This document shows, in pieces, positions 8,129 through 16,976 of a stretch of DNA of 64,000 bases (positions are counted from its first letter, which is position 1; each line of letters opens with the position of its first letter). The DNA lies in contig NZ_JAASRM010000001.1 of the NCBI RefSeq assembly GCF_011761565.1, positions 2,728,139-2,792,138 on the forward strand. Reading direction: 5' to 3'. The notes under the pieces are model-generated. The model saw only the letters and a list, made by a program, of their open reading frames with translations. It did no database searches and had not been told where the DNA came from. Source of the stretch: Rhizomicrobium palustre (lineage in GTDB: Bacteria; Pseudomonadota; Alphaproteobacteria; Micropepsales; Micropepsaceae). The translations under genes were made by a program, and so were the position numbers.

Positions 8129-10186
8129 TCACGGAAACACCGGCTTCTGCGCTTTCACATATTCTTCCCACTCGCCGCGGGAATGGAAATCGAGGCCCTT
8201 GTCCCAGCAGCCGCCCGAATAATAGGTGAAGGGCTTTCCGGGCGTGACCTTCACCAGCACCAGGAAATTCTCCGCATCCTGAACAAAGCCGGCGACCTGC
8301 GCGGGATCGACCATCAGGGCGAGGCCCATCGTGCCTTTATCGGGATCGGTTTTCTCCCATACCACCAGCTTGCCGCTCGTGGCGTCCCAGCTGTAATCGC
8401 CCGCCTTGTCGGACGTGGCTTTCTTGTTGATGCCAATCCCCACCACCAATTCCGAAGGATCGTCAGACGAAATCGTCGAGACTTGTTTGGTGAAATTGGT
8501 GCCGAGCGGCAGCGAGAGCTCGCGATGCTCCCAGACCTTGCGCACCACATCCACCGGCCAGGGCGCATACTCCAGACTGAACGACGCCACTTCCGGCCCC
8601 GGATTCAAGATCTTGAAGCTTCTGTAGTTGCGCGAGGTCCAAAGCTTGTTCGCATACCAGATGCCGAGCCCGCCATCGCCGCGCGCCGCGCCGACATTGT
8701 AGAAATCGAGCCCGTCGCCATGGAAATCATGCTGATGGCCGGTGGCGAGCTGGCGTTCCATGAAGGGATAGCGCACGCGCTTACCCCAGATATCGATGCC
8801 GGAGCCCGACGGCGGCTCATATTTTTCCAGTGCGGGGCCATAAAGCCGGTGGGCGATGCGGTCGTTCTCCCACAGGATATCGTCATAGCGGTACGGCGCA
8901 TAGCGCACGATGGCGGCGGGCTTGTCTTCGCCCTGTTTCGGCGGGGCGAGCTGGAATGCCATGCGGGGCAACGTACCGCCCGAAGCCTTCGCCGGATCAT
9001 AAGAAAGCGGATCGGCGGTCTGCGGCTTGGAAAGATCGCCATTGGGCTCAGCGATCGGCAAGGCGCTGATGGGCTCGCCGAGCTTCATCACTTCAAGCCC
9101 TGCGAGGATAAAGGCGCCTTGCGCATAGGGGGCGGTGTCTTCGGGGGCGGGCGGCACCGGGCGATCGCCAATCTTCTGTACACTGCCTAATAAGCCGCTC
9201 GGCAACAGATGCGCATTCAGCGCTGCCCAGCCCTTCAACACATGCGGCAGATATTTCTTCCGCTCCAAAATCCCATGATTGATGCCGAAGGCCAGCGCAT
9301 AGGTGTAAAAGCCCGTGCCAGAGGTTTCGCCTTCCGGCGCTGCTTTGGGATCAAGGAGGTTCGTGGTCCAAAGCCCGTCCGGGCGCTGCAGGGTTGCGAT
9401 CTTTTCCGCCATCTCCTGGAACAGCTTCACATAGCGCGGGCGGCTGGCAAAATCCGCCGGCATGGATTCCAGCACCCGCGCGGTGCCCGCCATCACCCAG
9501 CCATCGCCGCGCGACCAGAAAATCTTTTTGCCGCTATCGCTTTTCTTCCCAATGAAGCGCTCATCGCGATACATCAGATGCTCGTCGCGGTCATAGAGCT
9601 TCTCGGTGGTCCGCCACCACTGCACATCCATGGCCCCCAGATAGCCGCTATCACCGGTTAAAGCCGACATCCGCGCCAGCACCGGCGGGGCCATGAACAA
9701 GGCATCGCACCACCACCAGACCAGCTTTTCCGGTTCCGGCTGGCGGGTCAGATGGGGCAGTTGGAAATCGAGGCGCTGGCGCAGCGGCAACAGCGTGCCC
9801 GGTTCGCGCCGCCGCGCATAAAGCTCTTCATAGAGATCGCCCATCGCCACGTTATCGGCATGCAGCATGCCGGTCATCGTTGTGGCGCCGGTGAGGGCAT
9901 AATTGAAATGTCCCGCCACCTCCGAAAGAAAGTTCAGCGTCGTGGGGTCTTTTGTCACCCGCGCCAGCTTGGCCGCGCCGACATAATAGGCCGCCGATAC
10001 CCAGCCCGCGGAAATCTCTTTCGGCGCATTGACGCCATTCATCGGCATGGCGCTTTCACGCATGGATTTGATCTCGGCGGCGCTGGCGCGATCCAGGGTT
10101 GCGAGCACGGTTTGGGGATCGGGCAGGGGCTCGGCCGAAGCTGCGGACATGACGCCCAGCGCCAAAGCCAGGATGAGCTTTTTCAA
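8129..10186 (-). CDS. Exported GH105 unsaturated rhamnogalacturonyl hydrolase fused to DUF4861
   Basis: A 685-residue exported protein. Residues 1-18 are a Sec signal peptide (cleavage after ASA). About 30-375 form a GH88/GH105 (alpha/alpha)6 barrel: WWWCDALFMAPPVLARM carries the catalytic-type aspartate in W-C-D-A-L-F-M, and WSRGDGWVMAG is the usual R-G-(N/D)-x-W block. About 395-680 match DUF4861 (RVRYPFMER, then GDGGLGIWYANKLWTSRNYR). GH105 removes the unsaturated galacturonate cap that lyases leave on rhamnogalacturonan oligosaccharides; DUF4861 proteins commonly occur in pectin loci but lack a firm role. The start is a TTG with a strong GGGAGG site five bases upstream. Divergent from the GH51 gene. 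Confidence 0.85.
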   Translation of the reverse strand: MKKLILALALGVMSAASAEPLPDPQTVLATLDRASAAEIKSMRESAMPMNGVNAPKEISAGWVSAAYYVGAAKLARVTKDPTTLNFLSEVAGHFNYALTGATTMTGMLHADNVAMGDLYEELYARRREPGTLLPLRQRLDFQLPHLTRQPEPEKLVWWWCDALFMAPPVLARMSALTGDSGYLGAMDVQWWRTTEKLYDRDEHLMYRDERFIGKKSDSGKKIFWSRGDGWVMAGTARVLESMPADFASRPRYVKLFQEMAEKIATLQRPDGLWTTNLLDPKAAPEGETSGTGFYTYALAFGINHGILERKKYLPHVLKGWAALNAHLLPSGLLGSVQKIGDRPVPPAPEDTAPYAQGAFILAGLEVMKLGEPISALPIAEPNGDLSKPQTADPLSYDPAKASGGTLPRMAFQLAPPKQGEDKPAAIVRYAPYRYDDILWENDRIAHRLYGPALEKYEPPSGSGIDIWGKRVRYPFMERQLATGHQHDFHGDGLDFYNVGAARGDGGLGIWYANKLWTSRNYRSFKILNPGPEVASFSLEYAPWPVDVVRKVWEHRELSLPLGTNFTKQVSTISSDDPSELVVGIGINKKATSDKAGDYSWDATSGKLVVWEKTDPDKGTMGLALMVDPAQVAGFVQDAENFLVLVKVTPGKPFTYYSGGCWDKGLDFHSRGEWEEYVKAQKPVFP

Positions 10187-10494
10187 TTATTCCTCCCCCA
10201 TATTTCTTTTTCTCTTAGCCGCGTGTTTGGGCTGCTTCTCTGGCCGCGATTTGACCACCTGATCGGTTCGCCCGCCAACCCCGGCACCGTTAGCAAAATA
10301 TTCCTGCTGCCGCCACGCGACCTGGCGCGCCTTTAAACTTTGCGTGAAGCGACCGCTAACACAGGCAAAATCTGTGCACCCGCTTTGCGCTTCTTGTCGC
10401 TCCCTGTTGTTGGCGCGGCAGGGCCTCTCTATTGTCCGAGAAGTGCGATTTGGCCGGTCCGAGCCGTCGCTAAACATAAAAAGGGGAATGCTCC
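10187..10494. promoter_or_regulatory. Divergent promoter region of GH105-DUF4861 and GH51 genes
   Basis: This 308-base gap holds no gene. It contains two copies of GCAAAAT (10293-10299 and 10365-10371). The second lies inside a short inverted repeat CACAG-GCAAAAT-CTGTG. GTTAGC near the first copy and GCTAAC near the second form inverse-complement hexamers. The same GCAAAAT pairs occur upstream of the GH39 and rhaM genes. Confidence 0.35.
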
Positions 10495-12057
10495 ATGCGG
10501 AGAGGGATAGTGCTGGCAGCGGTTTTGACTGCCGCTTTTGGCGCCAACGCGCTCGCAGAGAACGCGACGCTCACCGTGCACGCCGATAAGCCGGGCGCGG
10601 TCATTAACAAGTACATCTATGGCCAGTTTTCCGAGCATCTCGGCACCGGCATTTATGGCGGCATTTATGTCGGCAAGGATTCCAAAATCCCCAACACGCG
10701 CGGCATGCGTAATGACGTGATTGCGGCGCTGAAGGATCTGCATGTTCCCTTGGTGCGCTGGCCGGGCGGCTGCTTTGCCGATGAATATCACTGGCGTGAT
10801 GGCATCGGGCCGAAGCGGGTCACCCGCATCAACACCAATTGGGGCGGGGTGCCTGATCCGAACACTTTCGGCACGCATGAATTCTTCGATTTCGTTGAGC
10901 TGATCGGCGCCGATGCCTATGTGAACGCGAATATGGGCACCGGCACGGCGGCGGAAGCAGCCCAATGGCTGGAATATATGACCGGCGATCAGGACACGAC
11001 TCTGGTGCAGGAACGCAAGGCCAATGGCCGCGACAAGCCCTTCAAGGTGTCGATCTATGCGCTGGGGAACGAGACCTGGGGCTGCGGCGGCAACATGCGC
11101 GGCGAGTATTATGCCGACCAGTATAACCAGTGGGCTACCTTCATGAAGACGGCGCAGAAGCCTGGTCCGCTCATGCTGGCAAGCGGCGACCGCAGCGGCG
11201 AGGCGATCGACTTCACCAAGGCGCTGATGGCCAACCGCCGCGCGCCGATGGATGGCATCTCGCTGCATTACTACACCACCCTCGGCAAGTGGGAGGACAA
11301 GGACAGCGCGCTCGGCTTCAACGAGTCCGGCTGGATCACGACCCTGTCGCAGACCTTGAAGATGGACGGCTTCATCAAGAACCATGACGACGTCATGACC
11401 GAAGCCGAAAAGAAGACCGCGGCGGAAGGCGGGCACAAGAACAAGGTCGGTCTTTACATCGATGAATGGGGCACCTGGTATAAGCCCGAGCCCGGCTCCA
11501 ATCCCGGCTTCCTGGTCCAGCAGAACACCATCCGCGATGCGCTGGTGGCGGCGGCCAACCTCAACATCTTCCACAAGCACGCTGATCGCGTGACGATGAC
11601 CTCCATCGCCCAGACGATCAATGTGCTCCAGGCCATGATCCTGACCGACGGGCCGAAGATGGTCAAAACCCCGACCTATTGGGCGTTCTATATGTACAAG
11701 CCCTTCCAGGATGCGACCTCGCTCCCGGTCGATATCAAGTCGGGCACCTACAGCTATGGCGGCGTCACCATTCCGCAGGTTTCGGCCTCTGCTGCCAAAG
11801 CCAAGGATGGGTCTATTGTGATCGGCCTTGCCAATCTTGATCCGCACAAGCCTGCCTCGATTGCGGCGGCGCTGGATGGCGTCAAGGGCACGGTCGTGAG
11901 CGGCCAGATCCTCACTGGCGATGCCATGGATGCGCATAACAGCTTCGAAAAGCCCGATGTGGTGCATCCGGTGGCCTTCACCGGCGCCAGCCTTTCGGGC
12001 GGCAAACTCACCGCCACGCTGCCGGCCAAATCGGTCGTGGTGCTGACGATCAAATAA
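10495..12057 (+). CDS. GH51 alpha-L-arabinofuranosidase, exported
   Basis: A 520-residue protein with a signal peptide (cleavage near ANALA-EN) and the GH51 layout: a catalytic TIM barrel followed by a C-terminal beta-sandwich. The acid/base is Glu193 in ALGNETWG and the nucleophile Glu324 in YIDEWGTWY. RWPGGCFADEYHWRDGIGP is a family signature near the N-terminus. It releases terminal alpha-L-arabinofuranose from arabinan or arabinoxylan side chains, here most likely the arabinan decorating rhamnogalacturonan I. Export is notable because many GH51 enzymes are cytosolic. Transcribed alone and followed by a strong terminator. Confidence 0.93.
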   Translation: MRRGIVLAAVLTAAFGANALAENATLTVHADKPGAVINKYIYGQFSEHLGTGIYGGIYVGKDSKIPNTRGMRNDVIAALKDLHVPLVRWPGGCFADEYHWRDGIGPKRVTRINTNWGGVPDPNTFGTHEFFDFVELIGADAYVNANMGTGTAAEAAQWLEYMTGDQDTTLVQERKANGRDKPFKVSIYALGNETWGCGGNMRGEYYADQYNQWATFMKTAQKPGPLMLASGDRSGEAIDFTKALMANRRAPMDGISLHYYTTLGKWEDKDSALGFNESGWITTLSQTLKMDGFIKNHDDVMTEAEKKTAAEGGHKNKVGLYIDEWGTWYKPEPGSNPGFLVQQNTIRDALVAAANLNIFHKHADRVTMTSIAQTINVLQAMILTDGPKMVKTPTYWAFYMYKPFQDATSLPVDIKSGTYSYGGVTIPQVSASAAKAKDGSIVIGLANLDPHKPASIAAALDGVKGTVVSGQILTGDAMDAHNSFEKPDVVHPVAFTGASLSGGKLTATLPAKSVVVLTIK

Positions 12058-12082
12058 GCGCGTTAAACAAGCGGCTTAGTGG

Positions 12083-12110
12083 AAAGGGCGGCTCACCAGC
12101 CGCCCTTTTT
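12083..12110 (+). terminator. Rho-independent terminator after GH51
   Basis: AAAGGGCGGCT (12083-12093) pairs perfectly with AGCCGCCCTTT (12098-12108) around a CACC loop and is followed by a T run. Confidence 0.9.
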
Positions 12111-12261
12111 GTTTGTCTTGCGCCTTTGTCAGGTGTGAGACGGACTAAATGGGCGCTCCGTCATAATTGAGCGGAGGGAGTGGGATATGTTTGGGCTCAC
12201 TCCGTTCCCTTATGGTCTTCGGCGGCGTGCCACCCGTCCGTGAAGACCAAGGGAAATCTTT

Positions 12262-13017
12262 TTGAACATTCTCTCCCAGCGTTTTTTCTCCGCCATCGTC
12301 TTGGTGGCGGCTGTGGCTTTGTTTGCCGCCGCGCAGGCCGCCACCGGACCCGCCAATGCACATGCGGGGCGCTATGGAGAGGGATGGGCCTGCGACAGGG
12401 GCTATCGGGAAGCCAATGGCGCCTGTGTTGGGGTTAAGCTCCCGGCCAATGCGCATCTCAGCGATTTCTATGGCAGCGGCTGGGAATGTGATCGCGGCTT
12501 CAATCTGGCCGGAGCAGGATGTGTGAAGGTTGCTGTTCCGGCGAATGGCTATCTCACCAGCGGGGCGGGCGGTGAAAACCGATGGGCCTGCCGGCGCGGG
12601 TATCGTCCGGTTGGAAATGCCTGCATCGCGGTGAAAGTGCCCGAGCATGGCTACAGCCTGGAATCGGCTTATGGGCGCGGCTGGAAATGCGGGAGGGGCT
12701 TTCGCACCTCCGGTGAGGCCTGCCAGCGCGTCGAGGTGCCCGCCAATGGTTACCTCTCGGATGCGGGCGACAGTTGGAATTGCGAGCGGGGCTATCGGGC
12801 GTTCGGCGAGAGCTGTAACGCCGTCGAGCTCCCCCAGCACGCCTATCTCTCCGATTCCGGGGCCGATTGGGATTGCGAGCGGGGTTTCAGCAAAACAGCG
12901 TCTGGCTGTGCTGCGGTATCTGTTCCGGCCAACGCCCATTTCAATTACAAGGCCAATGGCTGGGAGTGCGATCCCGCCTACACCCGCCGCAGCGGGGCCT
13001 GCGTGCTCCTGCACTGA
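12262..13017 (+). CDS. Secreted cysteine-repeat protein, seven C-x10-C repeats, function unknown
   Basis: A 251-residue protein with a signal peptide (cleavage near AQA-AT). The mature part is seven tandem repeats of about 30-34 residues with consensus W-x-C-x-R-G-(Y/F)-x6-C-x-x-V-x-(V/L)-P-x-(N/H)-(A/G)-(Y/H). Each repeat has exactly two cysteines ten residues apart (14 in all), so one disulfide per repeat is likely; the last repeat lacks the R-G. Similar 'VPANAYL...CxRGY' repeat proteins occur in other proteobacteria without known function. The start is a TTG with AAGGGA upstream. There is no enzymatic motif. Possible roles are surface adhesion, glycan binding or envelope structure; none is shown. 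Neighbours are the GH51 gene and an RNA helicase. Confidence 0.75.
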   Translation: MNILSQRFFSAIVLVAAVALFAAAQAATGPANAHAGRYGEGWACDRGYREANGACVGVKLPANAHLSDFYGSGWECDRGFNLAGAGCVKVAVPANGYLTSGAGGENRWACRRGYRPVGNACIAVKVPEHGYSLESAYGRGWKCGRGFRTSGEACQRVEVPANGYLSDAGDSWNCERGYRAFGESCNAVELPQHAYLSDSGADWDCERGFSKTASGCAAVSVPANAHFNYKANGWECDPAYTRRSGACVLLH

Positions 13018-13490
13018 GCCGCGGCGCGCCCCCCGCATGTCCATCTCCTGTCCGCGCCATGAAATCGCCTCCGCGCCTCTTGGCGGCGGGGTCTCCCGTT
13101 CCCATGTCTGGTTGTGGTCTTGAAGGACCCTAAAATTTCTCGTTCTTTGAAAATCGAACCCGCCTCCGGAGCTGGCACGTGCCCAAGAGTTTGGAGGAAA
13201 GTTAACAGCAAGGCGAATATCTCGCTCTATCAGCCGCTTACGCTAAAAACACCGGGTTTGAATTGCGAAAATAGATTTCAGGGGGATAGACGGGGGTATC
13301 CGCCTCCCAAAACCTTCCATAACAATTACACTGCCGAATGCGCGTCGGTTTTGTAATTTTCTTCCGGCCTCGCATTTGCCGGAATTTGCAGGCATAGAGG
13401 GCGGACGCGCCGGAGCTCCGGCCAAACCGTTCCCCCTTGTCCACCTCGTATTAAAGTCCGCATGCGGGCCGTTTCCCGAAAGGTTTCGTT
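13018..13490. other. Gene-free stretch upstream of the helicase
   Basis: These 473 bases contain only short open frames without ribosome sites or family likeness. I see no RNA gene. The region presumably holds the promoter and a long leader of the DEAD-box helicase gene. Long leaders are known for cold-shock helicases, but nothing here proves that. Confidence 0.4.
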
Positions 13491-15701
13491 TTGTCTTTTC
13501 CGTTGCTTGCCGCCCCCTTCGCGCGTGCCCTTGAAGCCCGCGGCTATGTCAGCCTCACCCCGGTGCAGGAGGCTGTGCTGGCACCCGAGACCGAGGGCCG
13601 CGATCTGCTCGTTTCCGCGCAGACCGGTTCGGGCAAGACGGTGGCTTACGGCCTCGCCATGGCGCCCACGCTGCTCGGCGAAGAGGAAGATCGCCTGCCG
13701 CGCGCCGATGCGCCGCTCGCGCTGATCATCGCGCCGACGCGCGAACTCGCGCTTCAAGTCGAGACGGAACTCACTTGGCTTTATGCCGGGCTTGGCGCGC
13801 GCATCGTCTCTTGCGTCGGCGGCATGGACCCGGTGAAGGAGCGCCGCCAGCTGGAGCGTGGCGCCCATATCGTGGTCGGCACGCCGGGCCGTTTGCGCGA
13901 TCATCTCGAACGTGGCGCGCTCGATCTCGAAAGCCTCGCCGCCGTGGTGCTGGACGAAGCCGATGAGATGCTCGATCTCGGTTTCCAGGAAGATCTGCAA
14001 TTCATCCTGGATGCAACGCCGGGGGAGCGCCGCAGCTTCCTGTTTTCGGCAACGCTGCCGGGCCCCATCGTCCGCCTCGCGCGCACCTATCAGAATGACG
14101 CCCTGCGCATCGAGGTGACGAGCGACACCAGTGGCCATGCCGATATCGAATATCGCGCCATCCGCATCGCCCATGCCAAGATCGACCGTGCTGTGGTCAA
14201 CATCCTGCGCGCCATCGATCCGCAATGTGCCCTGGTCTTCTGCGCCACCCGTCTCGCGGTGCAGAAAATGGGCGAGATGCTCGGCGCGCGCGGCTTTCAT
14301 GCCGTGGTGCTGTCGGGCGAGATGGGCCAGAACGAGCGCAACCGCGCTTTGCAGGCCTTGAAGGATGGCCGCGCGCGGGTGTGCGTGGCAACCGACGTTG
14401 CCGCACGCGGACTTGATGTGCCGGGCCTTAGCCTCGTCATCCATGCCGAGCTGCCGAAAGATGCCGAGATCATGCAGCATCGCTCGGGCCGCACTGGCCG
14501 CGCCGGTAACAAGGGCGTCTCGATTCTGCTGGTGCCGCCGTCGCGCCGCCGTTTCGCTGAAGGACTGTTGCAGCGCGCCGATGTCCCTTATTCCTGGGCA
14601 GATGTTCCGTCTGCGGAAGAAATCGCCGCTACCGACCGCGAGCGTCTGTTGAATGCGCCGGTCTTGACCGAAGCGGGCGACACCGAAGATGCCGTCATCG
14701 CCGCGGCGCTGATGGAACGCTATGAGCCGCATCAGATCGCGGCGGCCCTCTCCAAGCTCTACCGCGCCGGTCTGCCTAAGCCGGAAGATGTCGAGGAATA
14801 TGTCGACAATCCGAAATTCCTAAGCCGCGACGAGCGCAAGGATGATCGCAATACCCGCTTCCGTGAAGGCAAGCGCGAACGCCGCGAGCGTGATGAGCGC
14901 GGGCCCCGCCGCGAACGTGGCGAAAGCCGTGGTGAGTGGTCGCCGCGCGAACAAGCCCCGCGCATGCCGCGCGAACGCCGTGAATCCACGGGCGAAGTGC
15001 ACGCCAAGCTCGCCGAGCGTCATGGCCTGCCGGAAGGCTCGGTTTGGTTCCGCGTCTCCGTCGGGCGCGAGCGCAATGCCGATCCCAAGTGGCTCCTGCC
15101 GGAAATCTGCCGCCAGGGCGAGGTGACCAAGAAAGACATCGGTCAGATCCGCATCTTCGATCGCGAGACCCGCTTCGAACTCGACTCCCGCATTGCCGCC
15201 GAATTCACCGCCAAGATCGCGGGCCGTGAAAAGGGTGGGGTGGTGATCATGCCCGCCTCTGGTGGTGAGCCTGATTTCACGCCGCCGTCGGAATCCGAGC
15301 AGGCCGAGCGTCCGCGTTTCGAGAAGCGCAAGCCGCGCGGCGAAGGCGATGCGCCTTACGCAAAGAAGCCCTACGGCGAGAAGAAGTCGTATGGCGAGAA
15401 GAAGTCCTACAGCGAAAAGAAATCCTACGGCGAGAAAAAGCCCTACGACAAAAAGGGCGACAAGAAGCCGTGGGAGAAGAAGCCCCGCGCCGAGAAGTCC
15501 GATAAGCCCTATGGCGACAAGCCCTTCGCGGGCAAGCCTGCGAGCGAAAAGTCCTGGGCCAAGAAGGCTGAGGCCGCCAAGCATCCCAAGCCGGAAAAAG
15601 CGGTGCGTTTCTCTGATCACGTGGCCGATGAAGAACGCCGCGCTCAGCGTAAAGAGCGCAAGAAGGAAAAGCGCAAGTTGAAGGCCTTGGCGAAAGGCTA
15701 A
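13491..15701 (+). CDS. DEAD-box ATP-dependent RNA helicase with DbpA-type RNA-binding domain
   Basis: A 736-residue helicase with motifs in order: Q motif LTPVQEAVL, Walker A AQTGSGKT, PTRELALQ, DEAD, SAT, ATDVAARGLD and HRSGRTGRAG (about residues 1-370). An Arg/Glu-rich linker (about 445-500) is followed by a DbpA RNA-binding-like domain (about 505-590), then a lysine-rich tail with tandem units of the type KKSYGE (about 620-665) and a basic C-terminus. The layout is that of CsdA/DeaD cold-shock helicases that act on structured RNA and ribosome assembly. The start is a TTG preceded by GAAAGG. The tail repeats are low complexity and probably disordered. Confidence 0.9.
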   Translation: MSFPLLAAPFARALEARGYVSLTPVQEAVLAPETEGRDLLVSAQTGSGKTVAYGLAMAPTLLGEEEDRLPRADAPLALIIAPTRELALQVETELTWLYAGLGARIVSCVGGMDPVKERRQLERGAHIVVGTPGRLRDHLERGALDLESLAAVVLDEADEMLDLGFQEDLQFILDATPGERRSFLFSATLPGPIVRLARTYQNDALRIEVTSDTSGHADIEYRAIRIAHAKIDRAVVNILRAIDPQCALVFCATRLAVQKMGEMLGARGFHAVVLSGEMGQNERNRALQALKDGRARVCVATDVAARGLDVPGLSLVIHAELPKDAEIMQHRSGRTGRAGNKGVSILLVPPSRRRFAEGLLQRADVPYSWADVPSAEEIAATDRERLLNAPVLTEAGDTEDAVIAAALMERYEPHQIAAALSKLYRAGLPKPEDVEEYVDNPKFLSRDERKDDRNTRFREGKRERRERDERGPRRERGESRGEWSPREQAPRMPRERRESTGEVHAKLAERHGLPEGSVWFRVSVGRERNADPKWLLPEICRQGEVTKKDIGQIRIFDRETRFELDSRIAAEFTAKIAGREKGGVVIMPASGGEPDFTPPSESEQAERPRFEKRKPRGEGDAPYAKKPYGEKKSYGEKKSYSEKKSYGEKKPYDKKGDKKPWEKKPRAEKSDKPYGDKPFAGKPASEKSWAKKAEAAKHPKPEKAVRFSDHVADEERRAQRKERKKEKRKLKALAKG

Positions 15702-15776
15702 GGCCCGGTTGCGCCAAGCAAATTCGTATGTTTGGCGTTGCGACTAAGGTCGGGGGTGGCACCCCGCCTTGGCCGC

Positions 15777-15790
15777 TGGTAGCGTCACCG
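15777..15790. promoter_or_regulatory. LacI-type operator-like dyad abutting the FAH gene start
   Basis: TGGTAGCGTCACCG ends one base before the ATG at 15792. It has the GGT-N2-CG-N2-ACC symmetry with a central CG typical of LacI-family operators. Its position, where a ribosome site should be, suggests a leaderless transcript or a repressor site at the start point. Single site only. Confidence 0.35.
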
Positions 15791-15791
15791 G

Positions 15792-16976
15792 ATGCGCGAC
15801 CAGACTCCTTCTCATTCCCTCCTTGACGCTCTTCCTTCCGACTGGCGGGAAGCAACCCTTTTAGGTCGTCTTCTCACCCATGATGGCCCCACGCCTGTTC
15901 TGGTTTCCGGTGGGCGCCTACGCGATATCTCGCGGGTTGCCCCCACCGTCTCGCAATTCCTGAACGGCAATTTTCGCGGCGAGCTGGGCATAGATCTTGG
16001 TCCGCTCGAAGCCTTCGACTTCGCACCCGCTTGGACGGAAGGCGAGGCTGAATGCAAACTGCTTTCGCCCATCGATCTGCAATGCATCAAGGCGGCAGGC
16101 GTCACCTTCGCGGTTTCCGCCATCGAGCGGGTGATCGAGGAACGCGCGCGTGGCGAAGCGAGCAAAGCCGAAAGCATCCGCGCCGCGTTGCGTGAGCGTG
16201 TTGGTGCCGATCTGCGCTCCGTGAAGCCGGGCTCGCCGGAAGCCATGAAGCTCAAAGAGGCGCTGATCGCCGATGGGCTGTGGTCGCAATATCTCGAAGT
16301 CGCCATCGGCCCAGATGCGGAAGTCTTCACCAAGGCGCCGATCCTGTCCTCGGTCGGCTGGGGCGATTACATCGGCGTACGCTCGGATTCGGTCTGGAAT
16401 AATCCCGAACCGGAAATCGTGCTCGTCTGCAACGGCAAGGGTGAGCCCGTCGGTGCCGCGCTTGGTAATGACGTGAACCTGCGTTGTTTCGAGGGCCGCA
16501 GCGCGCTCCTCCTCGGCAAGGCCAAGGATAACAACGCCTCCTGCGCGCTGGGGCCGTTTATCCGCCTGTTTGATGAGAGCTTCACGCTGGATGACGTGCG
16601 CCAAGCGGTGGTGCGTCTTGAAATCCATGGCGAGGACCAGTTCCGCCTGGAAGGGCAAAGCTCCATGCGCGAGATCAGCCGCGATCCGCTCGATCTTGCC
16701 GGGCAGACGATTGGCAAGCACCATCAATATCCCGATGGCTTTGTCCTCTTTATGGGAACGATGTTTGCCCCCACCGAAGACCGCGATGGCAGCGGCAAGG
16801 GCTTCACCCACAAGGTTGGCGATGTGGTGCGCGTCTCCTCCGAAAAGCTCGGCGTGCTGGAGAACAAGGTCACGCATTGTGATCAGGCAAGCCCCTGGCA
16901 GTTCGGGGTGGGCGATCTTATCTCTAATCTTGCTGGCCGCGGCCTGCTCGCGGCCAAGGCGGAGGTGCGCAAATGA
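15792..16976 (+). CDS. FAH-family 2-keto-3-deoxypentonate (xylonate/arabonate) dehydratase, probable
   Basis: A 394-residue cytosolic fumarylacetoacetate hydrolase family protein. The length and the blocks WNNPEPEIVLV (metal-binding Glu-x-Glu), ALGNDVNLR, EGRSALLLGKAKDNNAS and GKGFTHKVGDVV resemble XylX-type 2-keto-3-deoxy-xylonate dehydratases of the Weimberg pathway and the equivalent L-arabonate enzymes, which form 2-oxoglutarate semialdehyde. The next gene, overlapping by four bases, is an aldehyde dehydrogenase that would oxidise that product. Whether the physiological pentose is L-arabinose (suggested by the GH51 and GH43 genes nearby) or D-xylose cannot be decided. No good ribosome site is visible before the ATG. 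Confidence 0.75.
   Translation: MRDQTPSHSLLDALPSDWREATLLGRLLTHDGPTPVLVSGGRLRDISRVAPTVSQFLNGNFRGELGIDLGPLEAFDFAPAWTEGEAECKLLSPIDLQCIKAAGVTFAVSAIERVIEERARGEASKAESIRAALRERVGADLRSVKPGSPEAMKLKEALIADGLWSQYLEVAIGPDAEVFTKAPILSSVGWGDYIGVRSDSVWNNPEPEIVLVCNGKGEPVGAALGNDVNLRCFEGRSALLLGKAKDNNASCALGPFIRLFDESFTLDDVRQAVVRLEIHGEDQFRLEGQSSMREISRDPLDLAGQTIGKHHQYPDGFVLFMGTMFAPTEDRDGSGKGFTHKVGDVVRVSSEKLGVLENKVTHCDQASPWQFGVGDLISNLAGRGLLAAKAEVRK

Noticed and set aside
10429..11967. A 512-residue open frame antisense to the GH51 gene
   Set aside because: The GH51 frame has both catalytic glutamates and a signal peptide; the antisense frame shows no recognisable motif.
12145..13044. A 299-residue frame antisense to the cysteine-repeat protein
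   Set aside because: It only mirrors the repeats of the sense gene. The sense frame has a signal peptide and regular cysteine spacing.
13114..13444. Short open frames between the cysteine-repeat and helicase genes
   Set aside because: No ribosome sites, no conserved pattern, and mutually overlapping on both strands.
15360..15480. Tandem DNA repeats considered as a CRISPR or minisatellite
   Set aside because: They are in frame within the helicase gene and encode the lysine-rich tail; there are no spacers.
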